From the NCBI RefSeq assembly GCF_049844995.1, contig NZ_JBNCMC010000004.1:124001-188000 (forward strand): 64,000 nucleotides of DNA, given 5' to 3'. The stretch comes from Luteimicrobium sp049844995 (GTDB taxonomy: Bacteria; Actinomycetota; Actinomycetes; Actinomycetales; Cellulomonadaceae). Under the pieces are notes generated by a model that saw nothing but the letters and a program-made list of their open reading frames with translations, was not told the DNA's origin and did not search any database. The position numbers were made by a program, and so were the translations under genes. Below are positions 17,294-25,986 of the stretch, piece after piece. Position 1 is the stretch's first letter. The number at the start of each line of letters is the position of its first letter.

Positions 17294-18325
17294 ATGCAGT
17301 CGCTGCGCACCGTCACCGGCACCGCGGGCACGCGCCTCCTGGGGCTCGGCCACCACCAGCCGGAGAAGACCCTCACCAACGACGACATCGCGGAGCTCGT
17401 CGAGACGAACGACGAGTGGATCCGGTCGCGCACCGGGATCATCACGCGTCATGTCGCCGCCGACGACGTCGCCGTCGCCGACATGGCCGCCGACGCCGCC
17501 CGGAAGGCGCTCGACGACGCCCAGGTCCCGGCCGAGGACGTCGACCTGGTCATCGTCGCCACGACGACGGCGCGGGACATGAGCCCGAACACCGCCGGGC
17601 GCGTCGCCTACGCGCTCCGCACGGGCGAGGTCCCGGTGCGCGGCGGCAGCGGCGAGGCGCCTCCGGCGTCCCTGCGTGGCGTCGTCGGGCCGGGGATCAT
17701 CGACATCAACACCGCGTGCTCGGGATTCGCGTACGGCCTGGGCCTCGCCGACCAGGCGATCCGCGCGGGCTCCGCCCGCACCGCCGTCGTCATCGGCTCG
17801 GAGAAGCTCACCGCCGTCACCGACTGGACGGACCGCAGCACCTGCATCCTGACCGCCGACGGCGCGGGGGCCGTCGTCGTGCAGGGTACGGACACCCCGG
17901 GCGTCGGCCCGGTGGTGTGGGGCTCGGAGCCGGAGCTCGCCGAGTCGGTGCGCATCGAGGCGCCCGTCGACCGGTTCTCCCAGGACGGCCGCGCGGTCTT
18001 CCGGTGGGCGATCACCCAGGCCGCCGACCGCGCTCGCGGCATCGTCGAGCGCGCGGGCGTGAAGCTCGACGACATCGAGGTGCTCGTGGCCCACCAGGCG
18101 AACCTGCGCATCATCGAGCCGCTCGCCAAGAGCCTCGGTCTCGAGGACAAGATCGTCGTCACGGACATCACCGAGTCGGGTAATACGTCCGCCGCGAGCA
18201 TCCCGCTCGGGCTGTCCAAGTGGTGGCACGCGGGCAAGATCCCCAGCGGCGTGCCGGCCCTGCTGTTCGGGTTCGGCGGCGGGTTCACGTGGGCCGGCCA
18301 GGTCGTGCTGACGCCGGAACGCTGA
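17294..18325 (+). CDS. Beta-ketoacyl-ACP synthase III (FabH-like) with an insertion
   Basis: 343-residue condensing enzyme that would join an acyl-CoA primer with malonyl-ACP. The catalytic triad is complete: Cys142 (NTACSGFAYG), His267 (VAHQANLR) and Asn297 (SGNTSAAS). Residues about 109-133, just before the Cys strand, are a Gly/Pro/Arg-rich insertion of some 20-25 residues not found in E. coli FabH (317). It is not next to fabD, acpP or fabF, so it may be a second KAS III for branched or specialised primers instead of the housekeeping copy. ATG at 17294 was used; the ribosome site is weak. Confidence 0.85.
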   Translation: MQSLRTVTGTAGTRLLGLGHHQPEKTLTNDDIAELVETNDEWIRSRTGIITRHVAADDVAVADMAADAARKALDDAQVPAEDVDLVIVATTTARDMSPNTAGRVAYALRTGEVPVRGGSGEAPPASLRGVVGPGIIDINTACSGFAYGLGLADQAIRAGSARTAVVIGSEKLTAVTDWTDRSTCILTADGAGAVVVQGTDTPGVGPVVWGSEPELAESVRIEAPVDRFSQDGRAVFRWAITQAADRARGIVERAGVKLDDIEVLVAHQANLRIIEPLAKSLGLEDKIVVTDITESGNTSAASIPLGLSKWWHAGKIPSGVPALLFGFGGGFTWAGQVVLTPER

Positions 18326-18329
18326 CGGA

Positions 18330-18381
18330 CACCTCGCGAGGTGGGCCTCCGGGAGCGGTGCCTCGCGAGGGGGCGGGCCCA
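18330..18381. terminator. Hairpins between fabH-like gene and aldo/keto reductase
   Basis: CACCTCGCGAGGTG (18330-18343) is a perfect palindrome right after the stop. The bases GTGGGCC (from 18341) can instead pair with GGCCCAC near 18381. The alternatives overlap; a terminator-like region without a T-tract. Confidence 0.4.
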
Positions 18382-18433
18382 CCCCGGGTCGAATCGTTTC
18401 GGTCCTGTCGGCGGACGGTGGCAGGATGACCGC

Positions 18434-19522
18434 ATGCCTGAGAGCTCGCCGATGCGCCCCGAGTACCCCGCCGACCGCTACCTCGCCGAGGAGGGCCGCT
18501 ACGACGGCCGCATGCCGTACCGCCGCAGCGGACGCAGCGGCCTCGTCCTGCCCGCCGTCTCGCTCGGCCTGTGGCACAACTTCGGGAGCGTGGACAGCTT
18601 CGAGACGCAGCGCGCCGTCCTGCACCGCGCGTTCGACCTGGGCGTGACGCACTTCGACCTCGCCAACAACTACGGCCCCGTGGCCGGGTCGGCCGAGGAG
18701 AACTTCGGGCGGCACCTCGCCCAGGGCCTCGGCCGGTACCGCGACGAGCTGGTCATCTCGACCAAGGCCGGCTACGGGATGGGCGTCGGCCCGTACCAGG
18801 ACGGCGGATCGCGCAAGTACCTGCTGTCCTCGCTCGACCGGTCGCTCCAGCGCATGGGGCTCGACCACGTGGACGTCTTCTACCACCACCGTCCGGACCC
18901 GGAGACGCCGCTCGAGGAGACGATGACCGCGCTCCACGACGTCGTGAAGGCGGGCAAGGCGCTCTACGTCGGCGTGTCGAACTACTCGGCGTCGCGCACG
19001 CGCGAGGCCGCGGGCATCCTCGCCGAGCTGGGCACGCCGCTCACCATCCACCAGCCCAGCTACTCGATGTTCAACCGGCACGTCGAGAACGTCGTCGACG
19101 ACGGCTACGACGGCCGGCAGCGCGAGCCGCTCGTCGACGCCGTGGGCGACCTGGGCGTCGGGACCATCGTGTTCTCCCCGCTGGCGCAGGGCCTCCTGAC
19201 GGACCGGTACCTGTCCGGCTCGGCGCCTGCCGGTTCCCGCGCCGCGTCGACGACGTCGCCGTTCCTGTCCGAGAAGAACCTCTCGGAGACGTACCTCGAG
19301 CGGGCGCGCGCGCTCAACGAGATCGCCGCCGGACGCGGGCAGACGCTCGCGCAGCTCGCGCTGTCGTGGGTGCTCCGCGACGAGCGCATCACCTCCGCGC
19401 TGGTCGGCGCAAGCAGCGTCGCACAGCTCGAGGGGAACGTCGCCGCCGTCGCGGGGCCCGCGCTCACCGACGACGAGCTCGCCGCGATCGAGCCGCTCGC
19501 CGTCGACGGCACCGGTCGCTGA
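18434..19522 (+). CDS. Aldo/keto reductase (YghZ/MgrA-like)
   Basis: 362-residue NADPH-dependent reductase with the catalytic tetrad Asp75 and Tyr80 (HFDLANNYG), Lys111 (STKAGYG) and His152 (YHHRPD). The opening MPYRRSGRSGLVLPAVSLGLWHNFG and the C-terminal SALVGASSVAQLEGN cofactor-binding segment are those of the YghZ / Kv-beta-like branch, which reduces methylglyoxal and L-glyceraldehyde 3-phosphate in E. coli. ATG at 18434 (MPESSP) was chosen over an upstream in-frame ATG because the earlier codons run through the hairpin region. Monocistronic, ending at a strong bidirectional hairpin. Confidence 0.88.
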   Translation: MPESSPMRPEYPADRYLAEEGRYDGRMPYRRSGRSGLVLPAVSLGLWHNFGSVDSFETQRAVLHRAFDLGVTHFDLANNYGPVAGSAEENFGRHLAQGLGRYRDELVISTKAGYGMGVGPYQDGGSRKYLLSSLDRSLQRMGLDHVDVFYHHRPDPETPLEETMTALHDVVKAGKALYVGVSNYSASRTREAAGILAELGTPLTIHQPSYSMFNRHVENVVDDGYDGRQREPLVDAVGDLGVGTIVFSPLAQGLLTDRYLSGSAPAGSRAASTTSPFLSEKNLSETYLERARALNEIAAGRGQTLAQLALSWVLRDERITSALVGASSVAQLEGNVAAVAGPALTDDELAAIEPLAVDGTGR

Positions 19523-19527
19523 CCGCA

Positions 19528-19561
19528 CCCGGTCCGCGGGCCCGGACGCCCGCGGACCGGG
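19528..19561. terminator. Bidirectional terminator between convergent genes
   Basis: Perfect 14-bp stem (CCCGGTCCGCGGGC / GCCCGCGGACCGGG) with loop CCGGAC in the 55-base gap between the aldo/keto reductase and trmL, which converge here. Confidence 0.8.
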
Positions 19562-19577
19562 CAGGCCGCGCTACGGC

Positions 19578-20048
19578 TCACTGCCCGTCGGCGAACCCGA
19601 CCTGCCGCCAGGCCTCGTAGATGGCGATCGACGCGCTCGACGTCAGGTTGAGCGAGCGGCGCCCGGCGATCATGGGGATCTTCACCCGGTCCGTGACGCG
19701 CGGGTGGTGGACCACCTCGTCGGGCAGGCCCGTCGGCTCGGGGCCGAACAGCAGCACGTCGCCCGGCGCGTAGGTGACGTCGGTGTAGCGGGTGGTGGCG
19801 TCGACCTCGAACGCGTAGACCCGCGCGTCCGGTCGGGCGGCGAGGAGCGCCTCGAAGTCGGTGTGCACGACGACGCTCGCCAGGTCGTGGTAGTCCAGCC
19901 CGGCCCGGCGCAGCTTGGGCTCGGACAGGTCGAACCCGAGCGGCTCGACGAGGTGGAGCGTCGTGCCGGTGACGGCGGACAGGCGGATAGCGTTGCCGGT
20001 GTTGCCGGCGATGCGGGGCTCGAAGAACGCGAGGTCGGGAAGGGTCAC
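19578..20048 (-). CDS. trmL: tRNA (cytidine(34)-2'-O)-methyltransferase
   Basis: 156-residue SPOUT-fold methyltransferase that methylates the 2'-hydroxyl of the wobble base in certain leucine tRNAs. Motif 1 (FFEPRIAGNTGNAIRLSAVTG, with the conserved Asn-Thr-Gly-Asn), the HLVEPLGF strand, LLFGPEPTGLP (motif 2) and IPMIAGRRSLNLTSSASI (motif 3 of the knot) are all present, and the length matches TrmL (about 157). ATG at 20048. The intergenic repeat pair lies just upstream. Confidence 0.92.
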   Translation of the reverse strand: MTLPDLAFFEPRIAGNTGNAIRLSAVTGTTLHLVEPLGFDLSEPKLRRAGLDYHDLASVVVHTDFEALLAARPDARVYAFEVDATTRYTDVTYAPGDVLLFGPEPTGLPDEVVHHPRVTDRVKIPMIAGRRSLNLTSSASIAIYEAWRQVGFADGQ

Positions 20049-20080
20049 GGCTCCATTCTCGGTCGTCGCACCGGCGACCT

Positions 20081-20120
20081 GTCAGAACCTGGCGGCGGTA
20101 TACCCGGACGAGGTTCTGAC
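20081..20120. repeat. Palindromic intergenic repeat, copy A
   Basis: GTCAGAACCT at 20081-20090 pairs with AGGTTCTGAC at 20111-20120 around a 20-base centre. It shares the arms and part of the centre with copy B 22 bases further on and the arms with copy C at 28813. Lies between the starts/ends of trmL and the alcohol dehydrogenase. Confidence 0.75.
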
Positions 20121-20142
20121 CGAGGCGCCGGCCGGGCCGCGT

Positions 20143-20180
20143 GTCAGAACGTGGCGGCGGTAGACGCCCGTCAGGTTCTG
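20143..20180. repeat. Palindromic intergenic repeat, copy B
   Basis: Starts GTCAGAACGTGGCGGCGGTA and ends CAGGTTCTG, differing from copy A by a few bases in the arm and more in the centre. It ends 11 bases before the alcohol dehydrogenase stop codon and could serve as its terminator. Confidence 0.7.
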
Positions 20181-20191
20181 GGGGGTGCCCG

Positions 20192-21256
20192 TCACGGGAC
20201 GAGGACCGCCGCGCCCGCGAACGCGCCGGCCTTGAGGTCGGCGAGCGCCTCGTCTGCGCGGTCGAGCGGGTAGGGGTGCGCGTCGACGTCCAGCGGGTGA
20301 TCGGCCGCGAACCCGAGCAGCTCGCGGCCGTCGTCGCGGGTGTTCGACGTGACGGACCGCAGCTCCTTCTCGTAGAACAGCTCGGTCTCGTAGACGAGCT
20401 CGGGCACGTCGGACAGGTGGATCCCGGCCACGGCGAGGACGCCGCCGCGGTCGAGCGCGCGCATCGCGACGGGCACGAGGTCCCCGACGGGCGCGAACAG
20501 GATCGCGGCGTCGAGCGGCTCGGGCGGATCGTCGTACGCGCCCCGCGCCGACGACGCCCCGAGCCGGCGCGCGAGCTCCTGCGCCTTCGTGCCGCGGGTC
20601 AGGACGTGCAGCGTCGCGCCCTGCGCGAGGGCGACCTGCGCGGTGAGGTGTGCGGACCCGCCGAACCCGTACAGGCCGAGCCGGCCGCCGTCCGGCAGCG
20701 AGGCGCGACGCAGCGCGCGGTAGCCGATGATCCCCGCGCACAGCAGCGGCGCGAGGTCGACGTCGTCGTAGGCCTCGGGCAGCCGGTATGCGAACGCGGC
20801 CGGCACGGTCGTGTACTCGGCGTACCCGCCGTCGGCGTCCCAGCCGGCGTACCGGGAGCGGGGGCAGAGGTTCTCGGCGCCGCGCCGGCAGTACGCGCAC
20901 TCCCCGCAGGTGTGCCGCAGCCATGCCACGCCGACCCGGTCGCCGACGGCGAGCGTCCCGTCGGCCGCGGGCCGCCGCGCGTCCGGCCGCTCCGGCGTCG
21001 GGCCGACCGCCACGACCTCCCCGACCACCTCGTGCCCCGGGACGACGCGCGGCCGGCGCACGGGCAGGTCGCCCTCGGTGACGTGCAGGTCCGTCCGGCA
21101 GACACCGCACGCCAGGACCCGGACGAGCAGCTCGCCGGGCCCGGGCTCCGGCACCGGCAGCTCGACGAGCCGGAGGGGACGCGTCTCGAGCGGCCCGGGC
21201 CGCGCGACCACCCACGCCCGCATGGTGCCGGGGAGGGACGTGGTCGGCACGCTCAT
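20192..21256 (-). CDS. Zinc-dependent alcohol dehydrogenase
   Basis: 354-residue medium-chain dehydrogenase/reductase. Catalytic zinc ligands lie in CGVCRTDLH and PGHEVVG; the structural zinc site is CGECAYCRRGAENLC; the nucleotide-binding loop is GLYGFGGSAH. The GFGGSA loop and overall pattern match the AdhA-like alcohol dehydrogenases of Actinobacteria and acid bacteria. Start: ATG at 21256 has GGAGG only one base upstream; GTG two codons later (21250) is better spaced and may be the true start. It lies 64 bases downstream of pckG on the same strand and could be cotranscribed. Substrate unknown. Confidence 0.87.
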   Translation of the reverse strand: MSVPTTSLPGTMRAWVVARPGPLETRPLRLVELPVPEPGPGELLVRVLACGVCRTDLHVTEGDLPVRRPRVVPGHEVVGEVVAVGPTPERPDARRPAADGTLAVGDRVGVAWLRHTCGECAYCRRGAENLCPRSRYAGWDADGGYAEYTTVPAAFAYRLPEAYDDVDLAPLLCAGIIGYRALRRASLPDGGRLGLYGFGGSAHLTAQVALAQGATLHVLTRGTKAQELARRLGASSARGAYDDPPEPLDAAILFAPVGDLVPVAMRALDRGGVLAVAGIHLSDVPELVYETELFYEKELRSVTSNTRDDGRELLGFAADHPLDVDAHPYPLDRADEALADLKAGAFAGAAVLVP

Positions 21257-21320
21257 GCCTCCAGTGTGCTCGCGCGCCCCGTCCCCGGCCGCCCGGCGGA
21301 ACGGGCCGGAGCCCCCGACC

Positions 21321-23321
21321 TCACCCGAGCCGCTCGTCCGCCAACCGCGCGCGCAGGTGCTCGAGCTGGTCACGGAGCGCGCCGGGCACGCGGTCGCCGA
21401 AGGTGTCGAAGAACTCCTCGGTCAGGTCGCACTCCGCCTGCCATCGCGCTGCATCGACGGCGAAGAGCTCGTCGAGGGCACCGTCGGGGAGGTCGAGCCC
21501 GTCGGTGTCGAGCGCGCCGGTCTCGGGGACGAGCCCGACGGCGGTCGGCCGCGCGCTCGGGTACCGGACGCCGTCGGGCCGGCCCGCGCGCCGCTGCTCG
21601 ATCTGCCGCACCATCCACGCGAGGACGCGCGCGTTCTCGCGGAACCCGGGCCACAGGAACGAGCCGTCGGCGCCGCGGCGGAACCAGTTGACCTGGAACA
21701 CCTGCGGCCGGGCCTCGGGGGTCAGGGCGTCGCCGACGCGCAGCCAGTGCCCCCAGTGGTCGGCCATGTTGTACCCGGCGAAGGGCAGCATCGCAAACGG
21801 GTCGCGACGCAGCTCGCCGACCGCGCCCTCGGCGGCGGCGGTGCGCTCGGACGACACGGTCGCGCCGAGGAACACGCCGTGCGACCACGAGTACGCCTGA
21901 GCGACGAGCGGCACGTTCGACGCGCGGCGCCCGCCGAACACGATCGCGTCGACGGGCACGCCGTCGGGGCTCTCCCAGTCGTCCGCGATGGTCGGGCACC
22001 GGTCCGCGGCCACGGTGAAGCGGGAGTTCGGGTGCGCGGCGGGTCGGCCGGCGGCACCGTCGGCCGGCGTCCAGTCGTCCCCCTGCCAGTCGACGAGGTG
22101 CTCGGGCGCCTCGTCGGTCAGGCCCTCCCACCACACGTCGCCGTCGTCCGTCAGGGCCACGTTGGTGAAGATCACGTCGCGGCGCAGGGTCTCGACCGCC
22201 ACAGGGTTGGTCGTCTCGCCCGTGCCGGGCGCGACCCCGAAGAACCCCGCCTCGGGGTTGACGGCGCGCAGGCGCCCGTCGGCGTCGGGCCGCATCCAGA
22301 CGATGTCGTCGCCGAGCGTCTCGACCTTCCAGCCCGGGAGCGTCGGCTGCAGCATCGCCAGGTTCGTCTTGCCGCACGCCGAGGGGAACGCCGCGGCCAC
22401 GTGGTACGGGCGTCCCTCGGGCGTCGTGACCCGGATCAGGAGCATGTGCTCGGCCAGCCAGCCCTCGTCCCGGGCCATGGCGGACGCGATCCGCAGCGCG
22501 AAGCACTTCTTGCCCAGCAGCGCGTTGCCGCCGTAGCCGGACCCGTAGGACCAGATCTCGCGCGACGTCGGGAACTGGACGATGTACTTGAGGTCGTTGC
22601 AGGGCCACGGGACGTCGTCGCTGCGGGTGCCGTCGGCGGCGACGAGCGGCGCCCCGACCGAGTGCACGCACGGCACGAAGCCCTCGCCCGCGGCGACGCG
22701 CCGCAGCACCTCGGGGCTCACGCGCGTCATGGTGAGCATGGAGAGCGCGGCGTACGGGGAGTCGGTGACCTGCACGCCGAGCTTCGACAGGGCGCCGCCG
22801 ACCGGGCCCATCGAGAACGGCACGACGTACATCGTGCGGCCGCGCATCGACCCGTCGAAGGCCCCGCGCAGCTCCGCCCGCATGACGGTCGGCTCGCGCC
22901 AGTTGTTGGTGGGGCCCGCGTCGGCCTCGTCCTCGGAGCAGATGAACGTGCGCGACTCGACGCGCGCGACGTCGCTCGGCGCCGAGCGGGCCAGGTAGGA
23001 GCCGGGGCGCAGCTCGGGGTTCAGCGGGATCAGCGTGCCGGCCTCGACCATCGTCTCGGTGAGGACGCGGCGCCACGCGTCGGACCCGTCGACCCACACG
23101 ACGTCGTCCGGCCGGGTGAGCTCGGCGACGGCCTCGACCCACTCGGCGGCGGTGCGCCCCCGGGCACCCGGGAGCGGGTCGGGGCCCGCTGGGCCGCGGT
23201 GGGCGGTCCGGGGGCGTTCCGCGCCTGACGGCGCGGCGTCCGCGCCGAGACGGGTGCGCCCCGGGCTGGCGGTGCTGGGGGCCGCGATGGTGCGGGAGCG
23301 GGGGTCGGCGGTCAGGGTCAC
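21321..23321 (-). CDS. pckG: Phosphoenolpyruvate carboxykinase (GTP)
   Basis: About 666-residue gluconeogenic enzyme converting oxaloacetate and GTP to phosphoenolpyruvate, GDP and CO2. The GTP-dependent class is shown by FPSACGKTNLAML (P-loop with reactive Cys), GDDIVWMRPDADG (metal site), NPEAGFFGVAPGT and YVVPFSMGPVGG. GTG at 23321 is favoured by GAGG eight bases upstream; GTG at 23330 is also in frame. The N-terminus has about 50 Pro/Ala/Arg-rich residues beyond the usual 610. It is divergent from a ScfR/RamB-like regulator with palindromes in the gap, so control by carbon source is likely. Confidence 0.95.
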   Translation of the reverse strand: MTLTADPRSRTIAAPSTASPGRTRLGADAAPSGAERPRTAHRGPAGPDPLPGARGRTAAEWVEAVAELTRPDDVVWVDGSDAWRRVLTETMVEAGTLIPLNPELRPGSYLARSAPSDVARVESRTFICSEDEADAGPTNNWREPTVMRAELRGAFDGSMRGRTMYVVPFSMGPVGGALSKLGVQVTDSPYAALSMLTMTRVSPEVLRRVAAGEGFVPCVHSVGAPLVAADGTRSDDVPWPCNDLKYIVQFPTSREIWSYGSGYGGNALLGKKCFALRIASAMARDEGWLAEHMLLIRVTTPEGRPYHVAAAFPSACGKTNLAMLQPTLPGWKVETLGDDIVWMRPDADGRLRAVNPEAGFFGVAPGTGETTNPVAVETLRRDVIFTNVALTDDGDVWWEGLTDEAPEHLVDWQGDDWTPADGAAGRPAAHPNSRFTVAADRCPTIADDWESPDGVPVDAIVFGGRRASNVPLVAQAYSWSHGVFLGATVSSERTAAAEGAVGELRRDPFAMLPFAGYNMADHWGHWLRVGDALTPEARPQVFQVNWFRRGADGSFLWPGFRENARVLAWMVRQIEQRRAGRPDGVRYPSARPTAVGLVPETGALDTDGLDLPDGALDELFAVDAARWQAECDLTEEFFDTFGDRVPGALRDQLEHLRARLADERLG

Positions 23322-23410
23322 GATCGTCACCTCGGAGGTCGGGCGGTCGGGGCGGGCTCTTCCTCCACCCTGCCGCCCGCAGGCGGCGACTTCCGGCGCG
23401 GAGGCGCGTA

Positions 23411-23426
23411 AAGATCGGCCGATCTT
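23411..23426. promoter_or_regulatory. Perfect 16-bp palindrome between pckG and ScfR-like regulator
   Basis: AAGATCGGCCGATCTT is fully self-complementary and sits 16 bases upstream of the regulator start, in the divergent gap. Good candidate operator. Confidence 0.6.
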
Positions 23427-23439
23427 CACGTATCGTGAA
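23425..23439. promoter_or_regulatory. Second inverted repeat in the pckG/regulator gap
   Basis: TTCACG-TAT-CGTGAA abuts the 16-bp palindrome and ends 3 bases before the ATG, so a bound protein would block initiation of the regulator gene. Confidence 0.5.
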
Positions 23440-23442
23440 GCG

Positions 23443-24906
23443 ATGGCCACCGAACCGCTGACGATCGGCCGCCGGGTCCGGCACTTCCGGACGCAGGCCG
23501 GGCTGACGCTCGACGCGCTGAGCGCGCAGACCGGCGCCGCGCCCAGCCAGCTGTCGCAGGTCGAGAACGGGCGGCGCGAGCCGCGGCTCTCGCTGCTCCA
23601 GCGCATCGCGGACGCGCTGGGCGTGCCGCTCACCGACCTGCTCACCGACGACGCCCCGACCGCCCGCGACGCCCTCGAGATCGCGCTCGAGCGTGCGCAG
23701 CGCCGCCCGCTCTACGCGGCGCTCGGGCTGCCCGCCGTCAAGGTCTCGCAGAAGCTCCCGATGCCGGTCCTCGAGTCGCTCGTCGGCCTGCACGGGGAGC
23801 TGGCGCGCCGCGAGTCGGAGTCGATCGCGACCCCCGAGCAGGCGCGTCGCGCCAACACGGCGGTCCGCCTGGCGATGCAGGCGCGAGACAACCACGTCGC
23901 AGAGATCGAGGACGTCGCCGAGGAGATGGTCCGCCGCGCCGGCTACGAGGGCGGCGCGCTCACCCACCGCATGGTCACCGTCATGGCGCAGCAGCTCGGG
24001 TTCGAGCTCGTCCACGTCGGCGACCTCCCGCCCACCACCCGGACCGTCACCGACCTGGAGAGCCGGCGGATCTACCTGCCGTCGTCGTCGATCCCCGGCG
24101 GGCACGGCCTGCGCTCGCTGGCGCTGCAGGCCATCGCGCACCGCGTGCTGGGGCACGAGCGTCCGGCGTCGTACGAGGCGTTCCTGAACCAGCGGAACGA
24201 GATCAACTACTTCGCGGCCGCGTGCCTGGTGCCCCGCTTCGTGGCGGGGCCGTGGCTCGAGGCGCGCAAGCACGACCGCGACGTTGCGATCGAGGACTTC
24301 CGCGACGCGTTCGGCGTGACGCACGAGGCGGCGGCGCGGCGGTTCACGAACCTCGCGACCGTCGTCCTCGGGATCCGCTGCCACTTCCTGCGCGTCCAGG
24401 AGGACGGGTCGCTCTATCGCGGGTACGAGAACGACGGCTTCCTGCTGCGCGCCGACGTCACCGGTGCGATCGAGGGGCAGCCCGTGTGCCGGTGGTTCGG
24501 CGCCCGGACCGCGCTCACGAGCCACGACCGGAGCACCGAGTGGTACCAGTACACCGACACGCCCGCGGGCACGTACTGGTGCTCCACGCAGGCGGGCGCC
24601 ACCGCGTCGGGCGACTTCACCGTCACCATCGGCGTCCCGTTCGCGCAGTCCAAGTGGTTCCGCGGCCGCGACACCACGACGCGGCGGACCTCGACCTGTC
24701 CCGACGACGCGTGCTGCCGCCGCCCGGCCGCCACGGCCACCGCTCGCTGGGGCGAGGCCTCGTGGCCCAGCGCCCGGATGCGCCAGCACGTGTTCGGGCC
24801 CCTCCCGACCGGGGCGTTCCCCGGCGTGGACCAGACCGACGTCTACGACTTCCTGACGAGGCACGCACCGGACGACGCCGGGCACGGGCCGGCCGCGGCC
24901 CGCTGA
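23443..24906 (+). CDS. XRE/ScfR-family regulator with ImmA/IrrE-like domain (RamB-like)
   Basis: 487-residue regulator: an N-terminal helix-turn-helix of the Cro/XRE type (GLTLDALSAQTGAAPSQLSQVENG), a helical linker, an IrrE/ImmA-like central domain (residues about 185-270, with ALQAIAHRVLGHERP in place of HExxH) and the C-terminal short-chain fatty acyl-CoA regulator domain with CRWFGARTA and a Cys-rich CPDDACC segment. Actinobacterial members (RamB, ScfR) respond to acetate or propionate status and control glyoxylate-cycle, methylcitrate or gluconeogenic genes. Here it is divergent from pckG, a plausible target. ATG at 23443; earlier in-frame codons would cover the operators. Confidence 0.85.
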   Translation: MATEPLTIGRRVRHFRTQAGLTLDALSAQTGAAPSQLSQVENGRREPRLSLLQRIADALGVPLTDLLTDDAPTARDALEIALERAQRRPLYAALGLPAVKVSQKLPMPVLESLVGLHGELARRESESIATPEQARRANTAVRLAMQARDNHVAEIEDVAEEMVRRAGYEGGALTHRMVTVMAQQLGFELVHVGDLPPTTRTVTDLESRRIYLPSSSIPGGHGLRSLALQAIAHRVLGHERPASYEAFLNQRNEINYFAAACLVPRFVAGPWLEARKHDRDVAIEDFRDAFGVTHEAAARRFTNLATVVLGIRCHFLRVQEDGSLYRGYENDGFLLRADVTGAIEGQPVCRWFGARTALTSHDRSTEWYQYTDTPAGTYWCSTQAGATASGDFTVTIGVPFAQSKWFRGRDTTTRRTSTCPDDACCRRPAATATARWGEASWPSARMRQHVFGPLPTGAFPGVDQTDVYDFLTRHAPDDAGHGPAAAR

Positions 24907-24948
24907 GGGAGCGGCCGCGCCGTCCCGCGCGGGCGAGCCCGCGATCGA

Positions 24949-25737
24949 TCAGCCGCGGATGCGCTGCGCGACCTGGGGCGCGGCGGCGGCCAGCCCGCGC
25001 ACGGCCGGGTGGGCGTCGTCGGCCGGGTGGAGGACGTCCGCCAGGGGCCCCGAGGCGACGAACGTGCCGTCCGCGAGCACGTGCACCGACGCGCAGAGCC
25101 GTCGGACGAGCTCGACGTCGTGGGACACCAGCAGGACGGCGGTGCGGTGCTCGGCGGCCTCCTCGGCGATCCGGTCCGCGATCCGGCCGCGCATCGCCGG
25201 GTCGACCGCGGTCAGCGGCTCGTCGAGGAGCAGGACGTCCGGCCGGGTGGCCAGCGCCAGGGCGAGGGCGAGGCGCTGCTTCTCGCCGCCGGACAGGGAG
25301 CCCACGGTGCGCGCCGCGAACCTCGGCTCGAGCGCGACGAGATCGAGAAGGTCCGCGACCGTGCGGCCGCTCGTGCGGCCCGCCTTGCGGGCGTCGGTGA
25401 GGGCCGAGGTGAGGGCCCGCTCGACGGACCACCGCGGGTCGGTGTCGAGGCCGCCCTGCGCGACCACCTGCACGGCAGCGCGGAACCGCTTGGTCTCCCT
25501 CCGGCCGAGCCGGGACACCGCGCGCCCCTCGAACGTCACGTGCCCGCCGCGCGGCCGGACCCGGCCCCGCAGCGCGCGGACCAGGGTCGACTTCCCGGCC
25601 CCGGACTCGCCGAGGACGCCCACCGGCGCCGTCCCCGGCGTCAGCGCCAGCTCGATGCCGCGCAGGACGGCGGGGCCACCGTAGTCGGCCACCAGGCCGG
25701 TCGCGTGCAGCAGCGGGGCGGGGGTCGTCGTGCTCAT
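24949..25737 (-). CDS. ABC transporter ATP-binding protein (stand-alone)
   Basis: 262-residue ATPase with Walker A GESGAGKST (43-51), signature LSGGEKQR, Walker B VLLLDEP and switch His in LLVSHD. The layout (single domain, VVAQGGLDTDPRWSVERAL Q-loop) resembles the Dpp/Opp or nickel/peptide import ATPases, but no permease or binding protein is adjacent. ATG at 25737. It is convergent with the ScfR-like gene and divergent from the 8-oxoguanine deaminase. Substrate unknown. Confidence 0.82.
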   Translation of the reverse strand: MSTTTPAPLLHATGLVADYGGPAVLRGIELALTPGTAPVGVLGESGAGKSTLVRALRGRVRPRGGHVTFEGRAVSRLGRRETKRFRAAVQVVAQGGLDTDPRWSVERALTSALTDARKAGRTSGRTVADLLDLVALEPRFAARTVGSLSGGEKQRLALALALATRPDVLLLDEPLTAVDPAMRGRIADRIAEEAAEHRTAVLLVSHDVELVRRLCASVHVLADGTFVASGPLADVLHPADDAHPAVRGLAAAAPQVAQRIRG

Positions 25738-25986
25738 CGGCGTGACGTTACCGCGCACGGCTGGGCTTACCATCCGGCCCGGGTGCCGTTACGCCCGCGA
25801 AACGTCCGCGGCACCCGGCGGTGACACCCGCCGCCTAGCGTCGTCCGCGACACACCACCCATCGGTCGACGACCGAGGGCCCGTCCGCACCCGCGGTGAC
25901 GATCTGGCGTTCGCGCCAGGACAGGGCTCGGGGCTGCAGCGTGCTGCGGCCCCGCCCGTCATCGTCGCCACGGACACGGAGGGCCC

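Noticed and set aside
15281..19528. 1415-residue minus-strand open frame opposite uxuB, the KAS III gene and the aldo/keto reductase
   Set aside because: Low-complexity Arg/Gly/Ala composition across three well-supported plus-strand genes and their intergenic hairpins.
20081..20180. Possible short CRISPR-like array from the two tandem repeats
   Set aside because: Only two imperfect copies with a 22-base gap, internally palindromic along the outer arms, and no cas genes.
25738..25986. Possible purine riboswitch upstream of the 8-oxoguanine deaminase
   Set aside because: No conserved purine or PRPP aptamer core could be recognised in the divergent 249-base gap.
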